A stretch of 64,000 nt of DNA from Paenibacillus sp. 481 (GCF_021223605.1 NZ_CP075175.1:3117501-3181500), one strand, 5' to 3'. Shown: positions 26,404 to 35,671, counted from the first letter of the stretch. Numbers and translations: made by a program. The notes: generated by a model not told the origin, from the letters alone.

Positions 26404-27018
26404 CTATTCTTCCTTGCCTATAAATTGAAGACTGCTTGCTTGGTTGTCCCATGTCTTGTTCGGATACAAGAAGCGGGAGCCTAAGTCCTGAACTTCAGCA
26501 GATTTAGCTAAGTAGATGGAGCTTCCCCAATAGTTATTGTGTTCGAACAAGCGAACACCGCTATAGCCATACGTTATTTTCAAAGATGAAATTTTGTCAC
26601 TCCATGTGTGGAAATCGGGGATGTTTGTACCCCATGGTACTTCCCATAGATCACCTTTGAAGTTCGTCAAATCATAAAATTTGGACTTGAAATGGATAGG
26701 TGATACACCGCCGCCATGTTCAGCACGAGGCTCATTAGCAATTCGTTCGATGTGTTGATCCGCGTCTGCTTTGTTCGTGTACCCGTACGTTGTACCGTCG
26801 CTCTCGACGACAGTGTGTCTCACGTCAGCAAGCGCTGCCTCGTAGCGGGCCGCATCGGCAGAGCTAAATGTTGCGCCGTTCACGATCATTTCTGAATATG
26901 AACTCTTAGCTGCTGATTGAGATGTGTGTGGAGGGAGAGCGGCAACAGAAGATGAAATGAGAGTCAAAAGAAGTGATGAAGCTAGCACGCTTGCCAACAT
27001 CGTTTTGCCCAAAATCAT
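26404..27018 (-). CDS. Secreted beta/gamma-crystallin-fold protein
   Basis: 204 residues with a clear signal peptide (hydrophobic 8-27, cleavage near VAA-LPP). Residues 40-95 are a polar pro-region or linker. Residues about 110-200 resemble a two-motif beta/gamma-crystallin domain: FYDLTNFKGDLWEV and VRLFEHNNYWGSSIYL are the two Greek-key beginnings, and SDKISSL and WDNQASSL match the paired calcium-binding signature (D/N)(D/N)xxSS. Bacterial relatives include stress proteins and small protease inhibitors. It is exported, presumably calcium-stabilised, and transcribed alone from a start after GATAGGTG. Confidence 0.75.
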   Translation of the reverse strand: MILGKTMLASVLASSLLLTLISSSVAALPPHTSQSAAKSSYSEMIVNGATFSSADAARYEAALADVRHTVVESDGTTYGYTNKADADQHIERIANEPRAEHGGGVSPIHFKSKFYDLTNFKGDLWEVPWGTNIPDFHTWSDKISSLKITYGYSGVRLFEHNNYWGSSIYLAKSAEVQDLGSRFLYPNKTWDNQASSLQFIGKEE

Positions 27019-27151
27019 GTTATCACCTATCTTTCACTAAATTTTGTTTGCTACTCAATTGTAAAAAAGAGAGATTTACAAATCAATTAAGGTTATGTAA
27101 ATTTTAGTTCAAAGTTTGTTAAAGTGACTATATGAACCAATTAATATGTAA

Positions 27152-27203
27152 AAAAGAGAGGCTAGCCCGATGTAGTTAACACTACTTGTGGGCTAGCCTC
27201 TTC
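27152..27203 (-). terminator. Terminator of the adhesin gene
   Basis: On the minus strand GAGGCTAGCCC and GGGCTAGCCTC form an 11-bp perfect stem with a partly paired loop (CAAGTAGTGTTAACTACAT), followed by TCTTTTTT. Confidence 0.93.
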
Positions 27204-27216
27204 TATTCATAGATGC

Positions 27217-30200
27217 TTATGATTTAAGCCATTTCTTTCTCTTGAAGAGCAGTGCTGCACCGAGCATCAAAAGTACTAGTCCAGCTAGCTGCATTGGCAA
27301 TGGGCTCTCTTCTCCTGTATTCGGTAGAAGTTTGCCAGAAGAGCTTGTATTGCTGCCTTCTTCACGATTGCTTGTTGTGTCGGTTGGCTTGCCTTTGTTA
27401 GAGCCACCGCCGCCAGTGTTATTGCCCGTGCCTTTGTTAGAGCCACCACCGCCGGTGTTATTGCCCGTGCCTTTGTCAGAGCCACCGCCGCCAGTGTTAT
27501 TGCCCGAACCGTTGTTAGAGCCACCACCGCCAGTGTTGTTGCCCGAACCGTTGTTAGAGCCACCGTCGCCAGTGTTGTTGCCTGAACCGTTGTCGGAGCC
27601 ACCACCGCCGGTGTTGTTGCCCGAACCGTTGTCGGAGCCACCACCGCCAGTGTTGTTGCCCGAACCGTTGTTAGAGCCACCACCTGGGTTGTTACCCGAA
27701 CCACCGCCCGGATTGTTATCCGATCCGCCGCCAGGATCAGGGGAGATTGGATCAACCGGTTGCTGTGGACTGCTCGGTTCGCGCTTGTTCGCGATAGAGA
27801 TAAGCGTTTCTTGACCGCTAATCACATCGAACGCGGTGAGCTTGTGCTCGATGATAAAGCCGACTGGTGCTGTGACTTCCTCAGCAAAGTACTTGCCTTG
27901 CTTCAGATTAGGAACGACAAATTGTCCGTTCGCATCTGTCGTCATAAGCGCCAATGCAACTCCCGCCTTATCCGTAGCAGGCTGCTGATGCTCGTCAAGG
28001 ATACGGAATTGAGCGCCAGCGAGCTTCACGTTAGGATGACCCGTCTCAATCTTAGTAAGCTTGAGCGATCCCGGAAGCGGTTCACGCTTGTTCTCGACCG
28101 TAACCGTTGTTTCTTTACCGCTAACCACATCGAACGCGGTGAGCTTATGCTCGATGATAAAGCCGACTGGTGCTGTGACTTCTTCAGCAAAGTACTTGCC
28201 TTGCTTCAGATTAGGAACGACAAATTGTCCGTTCGCATCTGTCGTCATAAGCGCCAAGGCAACTCCTGCTTTATCAGTAGCAGGCTGCTGATGCTCGTCA
28301 AGGATACGGAATTGAGCGCCAGCGAGCTTCACGTTAGGTTGCTCGGTCTCAATCTTAGTAAGCTTGAGCGATCCCGGAAGTGGTTCACGCTTGTTCTCGA
28401 CCGTAACCGTTGTTTCTTTACCGCTAACCACATCGAACGCGGTGAGCTTATGCTCGATCATAAAGCCGTTCGGTGCTTTAACTTCTTCAGCAAAGTACTT
28501 GCCTTGCTTCAGATTAGGAACAACAAATTGTCCGTTCGCATCTGTCGTCATAAGCGCCAAGGCAACTCCTGCTCTATCAGTAGCAGGCTGCTGATGCTCG
28601 TTAAGGATACGGAATTGAGCGCCAGCGAGCTTCACGTTAGGTTGCCCCGTCTCAATCTTAGTGAGCTTGAGTGATCCCGGAAGCGGCTCGCGCTTGTTCT
28701 CGACCGTGACAGACGTTTCTTTATCACTGACGATATCGAACGCAGTAAGCGTATGCTCGATCATAAAGCCATTCGGAGCTTTAACTTCTTCAGCAAAGTA
28801 CTTGCCTTGCTTCAGTTCAGGAACGATAAACTGTCCGTTCGCATCTGTCGTCATAAGTGGAAGCTCAAGTCCTGATGGACCGATGACAGGCTTCTGCATC
28901 TCATCGAGAATACGGAACTGAGCACCAGCCAGCTTCGTATTAGGTTGACCTGTTTCAACTTTAGTCAACTTAAACGAGCCTGGAAGAAGTTCATTTATAA
29001 ATGTAACTTCGACTTTGACTTCATTCGTAATATCAAACTTGAGCGGCGTCTTGTTAAGTTTGAAACCTGTCGGCGCTTTTGTTTCAACAAAATAATAAGT
29101 GCCTACTGCCAAATTGTTTTCGGACAACTTTCCGTTGCTATTAGTAGTCAATCCGCTACGCAGCACATTGCCTCCAGCATCTTGTAGCTCGAATACGGCT
29201 CCAGCAAGAGGTGTGGCAGGTGTGCGATCATCGACTTTAGTCAGCTCGACCGAGCCTTTGATTCGCGTATTAGGTACAGATTTTTTTAGCAACTCAATCT
29301 GGTTCGTACCGATTGTAAACTTAATTGGTGTTGAATCAAGCTTATAGCCGTGAGGCGCAGTAGTCTCGATAAGTTGATAACTACCTGGTTGAAGCGCAGG
29401 CAAGTGGATCTTACCATCTGTGCCCGTCTTCAAGCTTGTAAATCCATTAACATCTTTAAATCCACTACCGTCATCGAATTGCAGTTTGAATATCGCGCCC
29501 TGCAATACCTTTGTCGGTGTGTCTGCATCGACCTTCGTCAGCTCGTAATCACGGACCAACTTGTTATTTTCAACATAAGGCGGAACCATATTTTTAATAA
29601 ATGTAATAGGTTTACCGCTCTCATAGCCGCCCACGCTGTCGATTGCATATCCAGCAGGAGCTTCTAACTCTTTCAGTACATACTTTTTATACTTATATCC
29701 TGCAAAAATAGCTTTACCATTAGCGTCGGTTACGACTTCCTGAAGCAGCGTCTTGCCTGAAGCGTCATACAGACCGAATTTGGCTCCTGCTAATGGAGCT
29801 TTGGTGACTTTGTCTCTTTTGATATAGACAATGTCGCCTTTACCAGGTGTTGCTCCACCGCCAGCGCCAGCTGCGCTAACGTTAAAGCCACTGTTAGAAC
29901 TCGTATCTACAGCTCCAGCGGATTGGCCTTTAAAAGAAACCTTATTGCTAATGGTCTCTCCGCTGTCTGCATTAATAAACGACTTGTACTTCAATATATA
30001 CGCCGTGCGGAGCACCTGCTTGAACGTTAAATTCAGCGTTGTACCAACAATGCTAACCGTATACTGGTCTGGGTTAACTTCCGTAGTAGTCTCACGTACA
30101 TTACCGAACTGATCCACAGTCGTATGATAGAGCTTGATCGAATCTGGAATCAAAATTTGATTCGCAGACAATGTATCTGTCAATGTCGCGCCAGCTTCAA

Positions 30201-32583
30201 TATGCGATTGGCTATGGTTAATGTTGACCGTCCAAAATGCATATTCTGCGTTAACACCGGTACCTTGTTGGCCCCTTTTTTTCACATACTCTCCGCCATT
30301 GGCTGGGTTGACGGTAGCTTTTTTCTCAAACAACGTAACCGTGTTACTCGCACCATCTCGCAAACTAGCATGATTCGAATATGTTTTACCGATGGCTTGT
30401 CCATTCAAGCTCGTCTTATATGTAATACGATAAGCGGAGTTAATTGGCTGCTTGAAACTTAATTCGAAGCCATCGTTGCCACCTTGTTTAACGGTATCAT
30501 CAAACGTATAGTCTGACTCTGGAACAAGGTTGCCTTCTCTAACTTGGTTCTCCGCGCCCAGCAAGGTTAGATGCTTAACAGCGAATGAGCCTTTAACAAA
30601 TGTCTGTCCTTGCGAATAAAAATCCCGCAGCACTGGACTGGCAATGTTGTTAAGATTATAGTTGACGTCGATTGTCCACGTAATTTCTTTCGTTCTGGCG
30701 TCATATGAGCCTTTCTTGCTTCCGTTATCTACTGTGTAGGAATCAGCGGGAACGGTAACTGTCTTCGAGATAGACGGCTGAGAAACATTGTGCTCATCTT
30801 TCCAGTTCAGAACGGCATTGTTTTTATAGCTCGACTTTTTGGTAGTCGGATCGAACTTTGTCTTATAGTTGATCGTATGAGCCCCAACAATTTGCTTGTT
30901 AAACGTAATCTTAAATCCTTCTTCATACGTTGGAAGCGGAGCAACCGTATAGTCAACATCTTTTGTAAGACCAGTAATCTTTAATTCGTCCTCAAGGAAT
31001 GTCAGCTTCTCACCTGCAAAACTGTCCGTAATGACAACGTCGTTCATGACTTTACCGTCTCTGTTCAGATCGAGCTGCCATTCAATCATTTTGTTGGCAT
31101 AATTGACGGGTTTATAACTTTTAGCAAAAACAACTTGGCCGATGTTGTGCCCTTTTGTTATGCCCGTAGGGTTGTCAAATATTTTTACGGTATTGTCAAC
31201 GCGCACGCTCTCTTGCTGTACACGCTTGATCGCTTTAGTCGAATAGGTGACTTCATACGCTTTGTTAATATCTCTAGCAAAGTGTAGTTTAAAACCATAA
31301 TTGACTGATCGATCGATCGTATAATCCGTGTTCTCATTGAGAGCCGCGCCAATGCGACTTGCCTTACCATCATTAGCGATGGTCATTTCATAGACAACAA
31401 TATCTCCAGTAAGCTCGTGCTCAGTCTTATCAAAATGATCTTCAATCCATGCGTCAGACTGTGCAATGTGTCGCTCATTATAGTTATACTGGATCGCCCA
31501 ATCCACTTTTTGATCAACCGGATGGTATTTAATGAACTGCTTATCAAGCGGCTTGCTGTATGTCACCTGAACTTTAGCAGATGTAACAAGGGGAAGGGTC
31601 AGGTTGCTGCCTGTGAGCTTGGCGCTATTTTCATACACTTTCCCATCTACAGTCTCGTTAATTTTAGTCGAATATTTTACACGATATGCGTGCTCAATAT
31701 CGCCTAGATTAAGTTCAAATCCATTCGCAGTAGGCTGAGGTGCAATGGTGGTGACCAGCTCTTCTTTGGTAGGTTTACCACCATTAAGCGGTATCTCTAG
31801 TTTGAGCAACTCGAAATTGCTCCAGTCCATTTCGAGACCGCTTGGGAGCTGATCGGAAAAGACAGCCTGAGTTATTTTTTGTTCGTCTTTGTTAAAATCA
31901 ACGACCCAATCGATCCTATTCGGGTTCATTTTTTTGTTGGCTTCCCCGCTCTTGACCATGTCGCTACCCGTTTTATTTTGGAAATGGATAGGAATGATCG
32001 TGGAATCACCCGCAATAATAAACTCGATTGGCTGCTTCGTTCCTCCTGTAATCTTGCCCTTGTCAAAATGCCTCCAGACAAAGAACTCACCTGTAAGCCC
32101 TTGGCCACCTTCGATCTCTTGATTGAAGGTAAACGTTACCAGGCCTTCAGGGGTAACTATAAACGTTCCAACGTCGCCTTCCAAGGGCTTAGATATAGCA
32201 GGGCCTATCATAAACTTATCTGGAAGCTGGAACGTAAATGTCGAGCCGTTACCATACGGATGACCGGAAGGTAGTTCCCACTTAAAATCAATCGTGATGC
32301 GCTCACCTATATCAGGTCTGACATTCTGAATTTGCTGCCCTTGACTATTTGTCATAATTACAGATGTAATAATATTCTGGGTGATAGAGCCATAGGTTGC
32401 ACTGGTGACACTAGCGGGGTCTTTACCATAGGTTGCGGCTGTAACGCTTGACGAACTGCCACTGGCACTAAATAGCGCGTTTAGTGATCCTGCAAATGCA
32501 CCTACTAGCGGAGGTGGTAGCACAAGGTTCACTAACATAGTGACTACTAAGAAACCGTATAATATTTTCCTATTCCTATTCAT
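27217..32583 (-). CDS. LPXTG-anchored multidomain surface adhesin with Cna-type repeats
   Basis: 1788 residues. A signal/anchor helix (6-28) is followed by a collagen-adhesin-like N-terminal domain (about 65-200) and about five further bacterial adhesion modules (about 210-900), each beginning with an IDWVVDFN-like strand and recurring roughly every 120-140 residues. Seven SpaA/CnaB domains follow (about 915-1600), recognisable by ELTKVD-type starts and E-box endings such as VETKAPTGF, which form internal Lys-Asn isopeptide bonds. The last four are nearly identical. A 13-residue Gly/Ser/Asn/Thr repeat (about 1628-1735) spans the wall. The sorting signal LPNTG, a hydrophobic helix and KRKKWLKS end the protein. 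No sortase gene lies in the window. It presumably binds a surface or host ligand; which one is unknown. Confidence 0.92.
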   Translation of the reverse strand: MNRNRKILYGFLVVTMLVNLVLPPPLVGAFAGSLNALFSASGSSSSVTAATYGKDPASVTSATYGSITQNIITSVIMTNSQGQQIQNVRPDIGERITIDFKWELPSGHPYGNGSTFTFQLPDKFMIGPAISKPLEGDVGTFIVTPEGLVTFTFNQEIEGGQGLTGEFFVWRHFDKGKITGGTKQPIEFIIAGDSTIIPIHFQNKTGSDMVKSGEANKKMNPNRIDWVVDFNKDEQKITQAVFSDQLPSGLEMDWSNFELLKLEIPLNGGKPTKEELVTTIAPQPTANGFELNLGDIEHAYRVKYSTKINETVDGKVYENSAKLTGSNLTLPLVTSAKVQVTYSKPLDKQFIKYHPVDQKVDWAIQYNYNERHIAQSDAWIEDHFDKTEHELTGDIVVYEMTIANDGKASRIGAALNENTDYTIDRSVNYGFKLHFARDINKAYEVTYSTKAIKRVQQESVRVDNTVKIFDNPTGITKGHNIGQVVFAKSYKPVNYANKMIEWQLDLNRDGKVMNDVVITDSFAGEKLTFLEDELKITGLTKDVDYTVAPLPTYEEGFKITFNKQIVGAHTINYKTKFDPTTKKSSYKNNAVLNWKDEHNVSQPSISKTVTVPADSYTVDNGSKKGSYDARTKEITWTIDVNYNLNNIASPVLRDFYSQGQTFVKGSFAVKHLTLLGAENQVREGNLVPESDYTFDDTVKQGGNDGFELSFKQPINSAYRITYKTSLNGQAIGKTYSNHASLRDGASNTVTLFEKKATVNPANGGEYVKKRGQQGTGVNAEYAFWTVNINHSQSHIEAGATLTDTLSANQILIPDSIKLYHTTVDQFGNVRETTTEVNPDQYTVSIVGTTLNLTFKQVLRTAYILKYKSFINADSGETISNKVSFKGQSAGAVDTSSNSGFNVSAAGAGGGATPGKGDIVYIKRDKVTKAPLAGAKFGLYDASGKTLLQEVVTDANGKAIFAGYKYKKYVLKELEAPAGYAIDSVGGYESGKPITFIKNMVPPYVENNKLVRDYELTKVDADTPTKVLQGAIFKLQFDDGSGFKDVNGFTSLKTGTDGKIHLPALQPGSYQLIETTAPHGYKLDSTPIKFTIGTNQIELLKKSVPNTRIKGSVELTKVDDRTPATPLAGAVFELQDAGGNVLRSGLTTNSNGKLSENNLAVGTYYFVETKAPTGFKLNKTPLKFDITNEVKVEVTFINELLPGSFKLTKVETGQPNTKLAGAQFRILDEMQKPVIGPSGLELPLMTTDANGQFIVPELKQGKYFAEEVKAPNGFMIEHTLTAFDIVSDKETSVTVENKREPLPGSLKLTKIETGQPNVKLAGAQFRILNEHQQPATDRAGVALALMTTDANGQFVVPNLKQGKYFAEEVKAPNGFMIEHKLTAFDVVSGKETTVTVENKREPLPGSLKLTKIETEQPNVKLAGAQFRILDEHQQPATDKAGVALALMTTDANGQFVVPNLKQGKYFAEEVTAPVGFIIEHKLTAFDVVSGKETTVTVENKREPLPGSLKLTKIETGHPNVKLAGAQFRILDEHQQPATDKAGVALALMTTDANGQFVVPNLKQGKYFAEEVTAPVGFIIEHKLTAFDVISGQETLISIANKREPSSPQQPVDPISPDPGGGSDNNPGGGSGNNPGGGSNNGSGNNTGGGGSDNGSGNNTGGGGSDNGSGNNTGDGGSNNGSGNNTGGGGSNNGSGNNTGGGGSDKGTGNNTGGGGSNKGTGNNTGGGGSNKGKPTDTTSNREEGSNTSSSGKLLPNTGEESPLPMQLAGLVLLMLGAALLFKRKKWLKS
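27394..27700. repeat. 39-bp coding minisatellite in the adhesin
   Basis: Seven full copies and partial flanking units of a 39-bp repeat encode GGGGSDNGSGNNT with variants (SNN, SDK, SNK; GTGNN). It is the wall-spanning linker and a likely site of length variation by slippage. Confidence 0.9.
27774..28985. repeat. Four tandem 303-bp repeats encoding CnaB domains
   Basis: Boundaries recur at 27774, 28077, 28380 and 28683, exactly 303 bp (101 codons) apart. The three copies nearest the C-terminal end of the protein (lower coordinates) are nearly identical at DNA level; the copy from 28683 is more diverged. This implies recent expansion or homogenisation. Confidence 0.9.
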
Positions 32584-32868
32584 ACATAGAATCTCCTACT
32601 CCTTTATGTATTTTGTATAACTGGTCTATTTTCCCCCATATCACCTACCATTGTCAATGAAAAATGGAATCATAGAACTGTTAAACTAAATAATGGTATG
32701 AAAGTTAACTTTCATTCCAATCCATAAATAATAAACGATGTGCCTGAACAAACTCTGAACAACTGCTGAACAACCCTTAAAGCTTTAATATAGAAAATAA
32801 TAGACAACTATAATGCTGCAAGCGTATAGTATGAATAAATTTAAAGGGATTATTTAGGAGGTATTATG

Positions 32869-32961
32869 ATGCAGAGAAAGATAATTGATTTCCCAAACCA
32901 ACTTATGCACGACAAAATGAGCGGCAGAGGATATGGTTCTGGTAGGTGTAATGAGGTGTAG
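32869..32961 (+). CDS. Short ORF (30 codons) ahead of the MFS transporter
   Basis: ATG 32869 lies seven bases after a consensus TTAGGAGGT; the frame runs for 30 codons (MQRKIIDFPNQLMHDKMSGR, then GYGSGRCNEV). A possible promoter, TAGACA and TATAGT about 18 bp apart, lies near 32803-32832. No family is recognised. The ribosome site is better than that of the transporter 63 bp downstream, so a leader peptide controlling the transporter, or a small secreted or signalling peptide, is possible. Both are inference; it could also be a chance ORF. Confidence 0.45.
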   Translation: MQRKIIDFPNQLMHDKMSGRGYGSGRCNEV

Positions 32962-33024
32962 CGATTAATAGAACACTGACGAGACACTAGATTGTCATGT
33001 CTTCTGCCTAAAGGGCGGATCATA

Positions 33025-34284
33025 GTGAAGACGATGAAATTGCATGCGGCACAAGTATATGTAGCGATGATTTTTATGATGGCACTAGCCAGTTCCACGA
33101 TGTTTGTGACCAACGGTATTTATTTGATTACCGAGCTTGGGCTGTCACCGTTCCAATTGTTATTGATGGGGACGGTATTGGAATTAACGGTACTTGTTTT
33201 CGAAGGGATAACGGGCGTTGTTGCTGATACGTATAGCAGACGAAGATCGGTCATTATTGGTATGTTCGTCATCGGGACGGGCTTTGTGTTAGAAGGAAGC
33301 GCGATGTGGGTTCATTCCCTATTGCCTGTGCTATCTGTATTTGCCATTGTGCTAATTGCAGAATTTATTTGGGGACTGGGCCACACGTTCATTAGTGGAG
33401 CTGATTCGGCATGGATCGTGGATGAAGTGGGCGAAGACAAAGTAGGTAGCTTGTTTATGCGGGCGAAACGCGTGTCCCTTGTAGCGAGTTTATTGGGGAT
33501 CGCATTGAGCGTAGGTTTGTCCACGGTAGCCAAGCCTTTGCCTTATGTGGCAGGCGGGATCATGTATATTGCGCTGGGCGTATTTTTGTTGCTGTTTATG
33601 AAGGAAACCGCGTTTGTTCGCGCTGAACGACAGGAGCACAGTTCGCATGTGCAGAACATGAAGGCGACATGGTTGTCAGGCGCAAAGGTCGTGCGCCAAA
33701 GCCCGATTTTGCTCATGCTTGTGGGCGTGACGCTGTTCAGCGGGGCGGCTTCGGAAGGGTACGACCGATTGTGGGAGATACACCTTATTAAGGAGATCGG
33801 TTTCCCGCAAGAGATCGCTTTAACGATGCCGATGTGGTTCGGCATCATTGCGGTTCTGTCGACGATACTGAGCCTCATTGTGGTCAGGGTAACGGAGAAG
33901 CGGCTTGATATGGGCAATGAGCGACTTGTGTTTGTCGCGATGTTTGTGTTAACGACGCTGCGGATTGCAGCCATTTTGCTGCTGGCGTTAGCGCCGAATT
34001 TCGTTTGGGCGCTGTGTGCTTTGCTGGCGGTCGGTGTGATTCAGTCGTTGAGTGGGCCGATTTATGGGACATGGCTAAACATGAATTTAGAGAGCCGATC
34101 CCGTGCGACAGTGCTTTCGATGATGAGTCAATCCGATGCTTTAGGCCAGACCGCAGGTGGCCCATTCGTTGGATGGGTCGGTACGCGCTGGTCGATACGA
34201 GCGTCGCTGATTATGGCAGGTGTGCTGCTAATGCCAATATTGCTCGTATTTAGTAGAGCGTTGCGTAGACGAAAGGGTAAATAG
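33025..34284 (+). CDS. Major facilitator superfamily transporter
   Basis: 419 residues from GTG 33025, six to seven bases after AAAGGGCGG; the frame opens at 32992 with no ribosome site. Twelve hydrophobic segments are visible, and the loop 2-3 motif is present as GVVADTYSRRRSVIIG. The best general fit is a drug or metabolite exporter of MFS_1 type. The substrate is unknown. The hairpin GTCTTC (33000-33005) with GAAGAC (33028-33033) covers the start codon region and may regulate translation. Confidence 0.85.
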   Translation: MKTMKLHAAQVYVAMIFMMALASSTMFVTNGIYLITELGLSPFQLLLMGTVLELTVLVFEGITGVVADTYSRRRSVIIGMFVIGTGFVLEGSAMWVHSLLPVLSVFAIVLIAEFIWGLGHTFISGADSAWIVDEVGEDKVGSLFMRAKRVSLVASLLGIALSVGLSTVAKPLPYVAGGIMYIALGVFLLLFMKETAFVRAERQEHSSHVQNMKATWLSGAKVVRQSPILLMLVGVTLFSGAASEGYDRLWEIHLIKEIGFPQEIALTMPMWFGIIAVLSTILSLIVVRVTEKRLDMGNERLVFVAMFVLTTLRIAAILLLALAPNFVWALCALLAVGVIQSLSGPIYGTWLNMNLESRSRATVLSMMSQSDALGQTAGGPFVGWVGTRWSIRASLIMAGVLLMPILLVFSRALRRRKGK

Positions 34285-34310
34285 AGCTACGGCGTTTAAA
34301 AATACGATGT

Positions 34311-34353
34311 CAAATAGACCTCCCACCTTTTTAGGGTATAGGAGGTCTATTTG
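34311..34353 (+). terminator. Bidirectional terminator after the MFS gene
   Basis: CAAATAGACCTCC and GGAGGTCTATTTG form a perfect 13-bp stem around a 17-base loop. The A/T-rich arm ends suit both strands, serving the MFS gene and possibly the convergent MerR-methyltransferase gene. Confidence 0.8.
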
Positions 34354-34368
34354 ACCTTACTAGTCATC

Positions 34369-34551
34369 TAACGGATACGACAAGCGTTATTTGCGCTCTT
34401 TTTCATTTTTTCCCGATCTAGCGGTTGTGACAGAGCTTAAGTTTGAAGATTTACACGGTGTGCTATCTATTTCTACTTGATAACGTTCCTCACGACCGTT
34501 ACATTGACGGAGGTGTTACTTTCGGTACATTAGCGTTCATGGTGGCTGTTA
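34369..34551. repeat. Four-palindrome intergenic element, copy 2
   Basis: Four 21-bp imperfect palindromes start at 34369, 34419, 34481 and 34531, giving spacings of 50, 62 and 50 bp, exactly as in copy 1 (24243-24425), and the same total of 183 bp. The first reads TAACGGATACGACAAGCGTT plus A. The DNA between the palindromes differs from copy 1. It lies between the MFS gene and the 3' end of the MerR-methyltransferase gene. Confidence 0.82.
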
Positions 34552-34591
34552 GAGTGTGGCGAGAAACGCACGATATTGGCTTGCCATGTTG

Positions 34592-35671
34592 CTAAAGCTT
34601 TACCGCATGAATCAAATGAACCAGATGATTCAACTGCTCGACGTACACGTCGTAGCCGTTCTGATGCAGCCACTGCACGAGACGAGAACGATCGGCGAAA
34701 AATTCATCATGCACGGCGGCGATGCCGGCTTCGTTGCCGTTTTGTTGCAAATGATCAATAAATGTACGGCGATGCTCCTCATTTTCAAACATTAAATCCG
34801 CAATTACAATGCGTCCGCCTGCCAGCAACAGCCTGTTCATTTCTTCAAAAGCGATCAATTTCTGGTCATCTGTTAAATGATGCAGCGCATACGTAGACAC
34901 GATAAAATCAAACGTCTCATCGAGCAGGGGCAATTTCAGAAAATTGCCTTGAAGCAGCCGAATGTGCGGCCATTTCTGCTGACAGCGCTCAAGCATAGCT
35001 TCCGACTGGTCAACCCCTGTCATGCTCGCGCCAGCTTCTACAAAGCGGCCTGATAAATTTCCAGTCCCAATACCTAAATCTAATCCACGTTCTCTTTGCT
35101 TCGGCGATGCTTCCGCACATACACGATCCAAAATATCATCGTAATTGGCGTGCACCTGTAAAGCGTCCGTATCCCAGAAGACGGCCTCATCGTATTGCTG
35201 CGCCTGTGTATTGAAATGCCAGCGATCCTGCCAATTGTCACGCAGCTGTTGGTAGCGCCGCGACTGTTCACCGAGCCGATGGATTTCGCTCACAATCGCG
35301 GTGGGCTCATTTCGATATGAATCTATTTGCTCATGCTGTTGCTCCAGCTCGTTAAAATGCTCCAGCATGCGCAGCAAACGTTTCAACTCCGCATATTGCT
35401 GTGCGAACTCCTGCCGTTTGGCATTCAGCAAAGGGCGCAGCTCTGCGATGCGTCCAGCCTCAACGTCTTCTATACAAGAGCGAATTTGCTCCATCGTAAG
35501 GTCGAGTTCACGCAAAGAACCGATCGTGCGCAATCGTTTTAAATCTGTCTCTGAAAAGGTGCGATACCCGTTCTGTTCATTTTTTTGAGGTGAAAGGAGC
35601 CCCTTTTGCTCATAGAATCGAATCGCACGCGTTGTCATGCCAAGTTGGGTAGCCGCTTCTTGAATTCTCAT
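34592..35671 (-). CDS. MerR-family regulator fused to a SAM-dependent methyltransferase
   Basis: 359 residues from ATG 35671, nine bases after AAAGGAG; the ATG three codons earlier abuts the ribosome site. Residues 1-70 are a MerR winged helix (RIQEAATQLGMTTRAIRFYE), 75-115 its coiled-coil dimerisation helix. From about 190 a class I methyltransferase follows: LDLGIGTGNLSGRFVEAG (motif I), VDQSEAMLERC, and ALHHLTDDQK, resembling YrrT-type enzymes. A regulator that carries its own effector enzyme could sense SAM or a toxic metabolite and also methylate it. It is a single gene convergent with the MFS transporter. Confidence 0.88.
   Translation of the reverse strand: MRIQEAATQLGMTTRAIRFYEQKGLLSPQKNEQNGYRTFSETDLKRLRTIGSLRELDLTMEQIRSCIEDVEAGRIAELRPLLNAKRQEFAQQYAELKRLLRMLEHFNELEQQHEQIDSYRNEPTAIVSEIHRLGEQSRRYQQLRDNWQDRWHFNTQAQQYDEAVFWDTDALQVHANYDDILDRVCAEASPKQRERGLDLGIGTGNLSGRFVEAGASMTGVDQSEAMLERCQQKWPHIRLLQGNFLKLPLLDETFDFIVSTYALHHLTDDQKLIAFEEMNRLLLAGGRIVIADLMFENEEHRRTFIDHLQQNGNEAGIAAVHDEFFADRSRLVQWLHQNGYDVYVEQLNHLVHLIHAVKL

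Noticed and set aside
27760-28674. A 304-codon open frame antisense to the adhesin repeats
   Set aside because: It exists because the 303-bp repeats are in frame on both strands; no start signals or recognisable domain.
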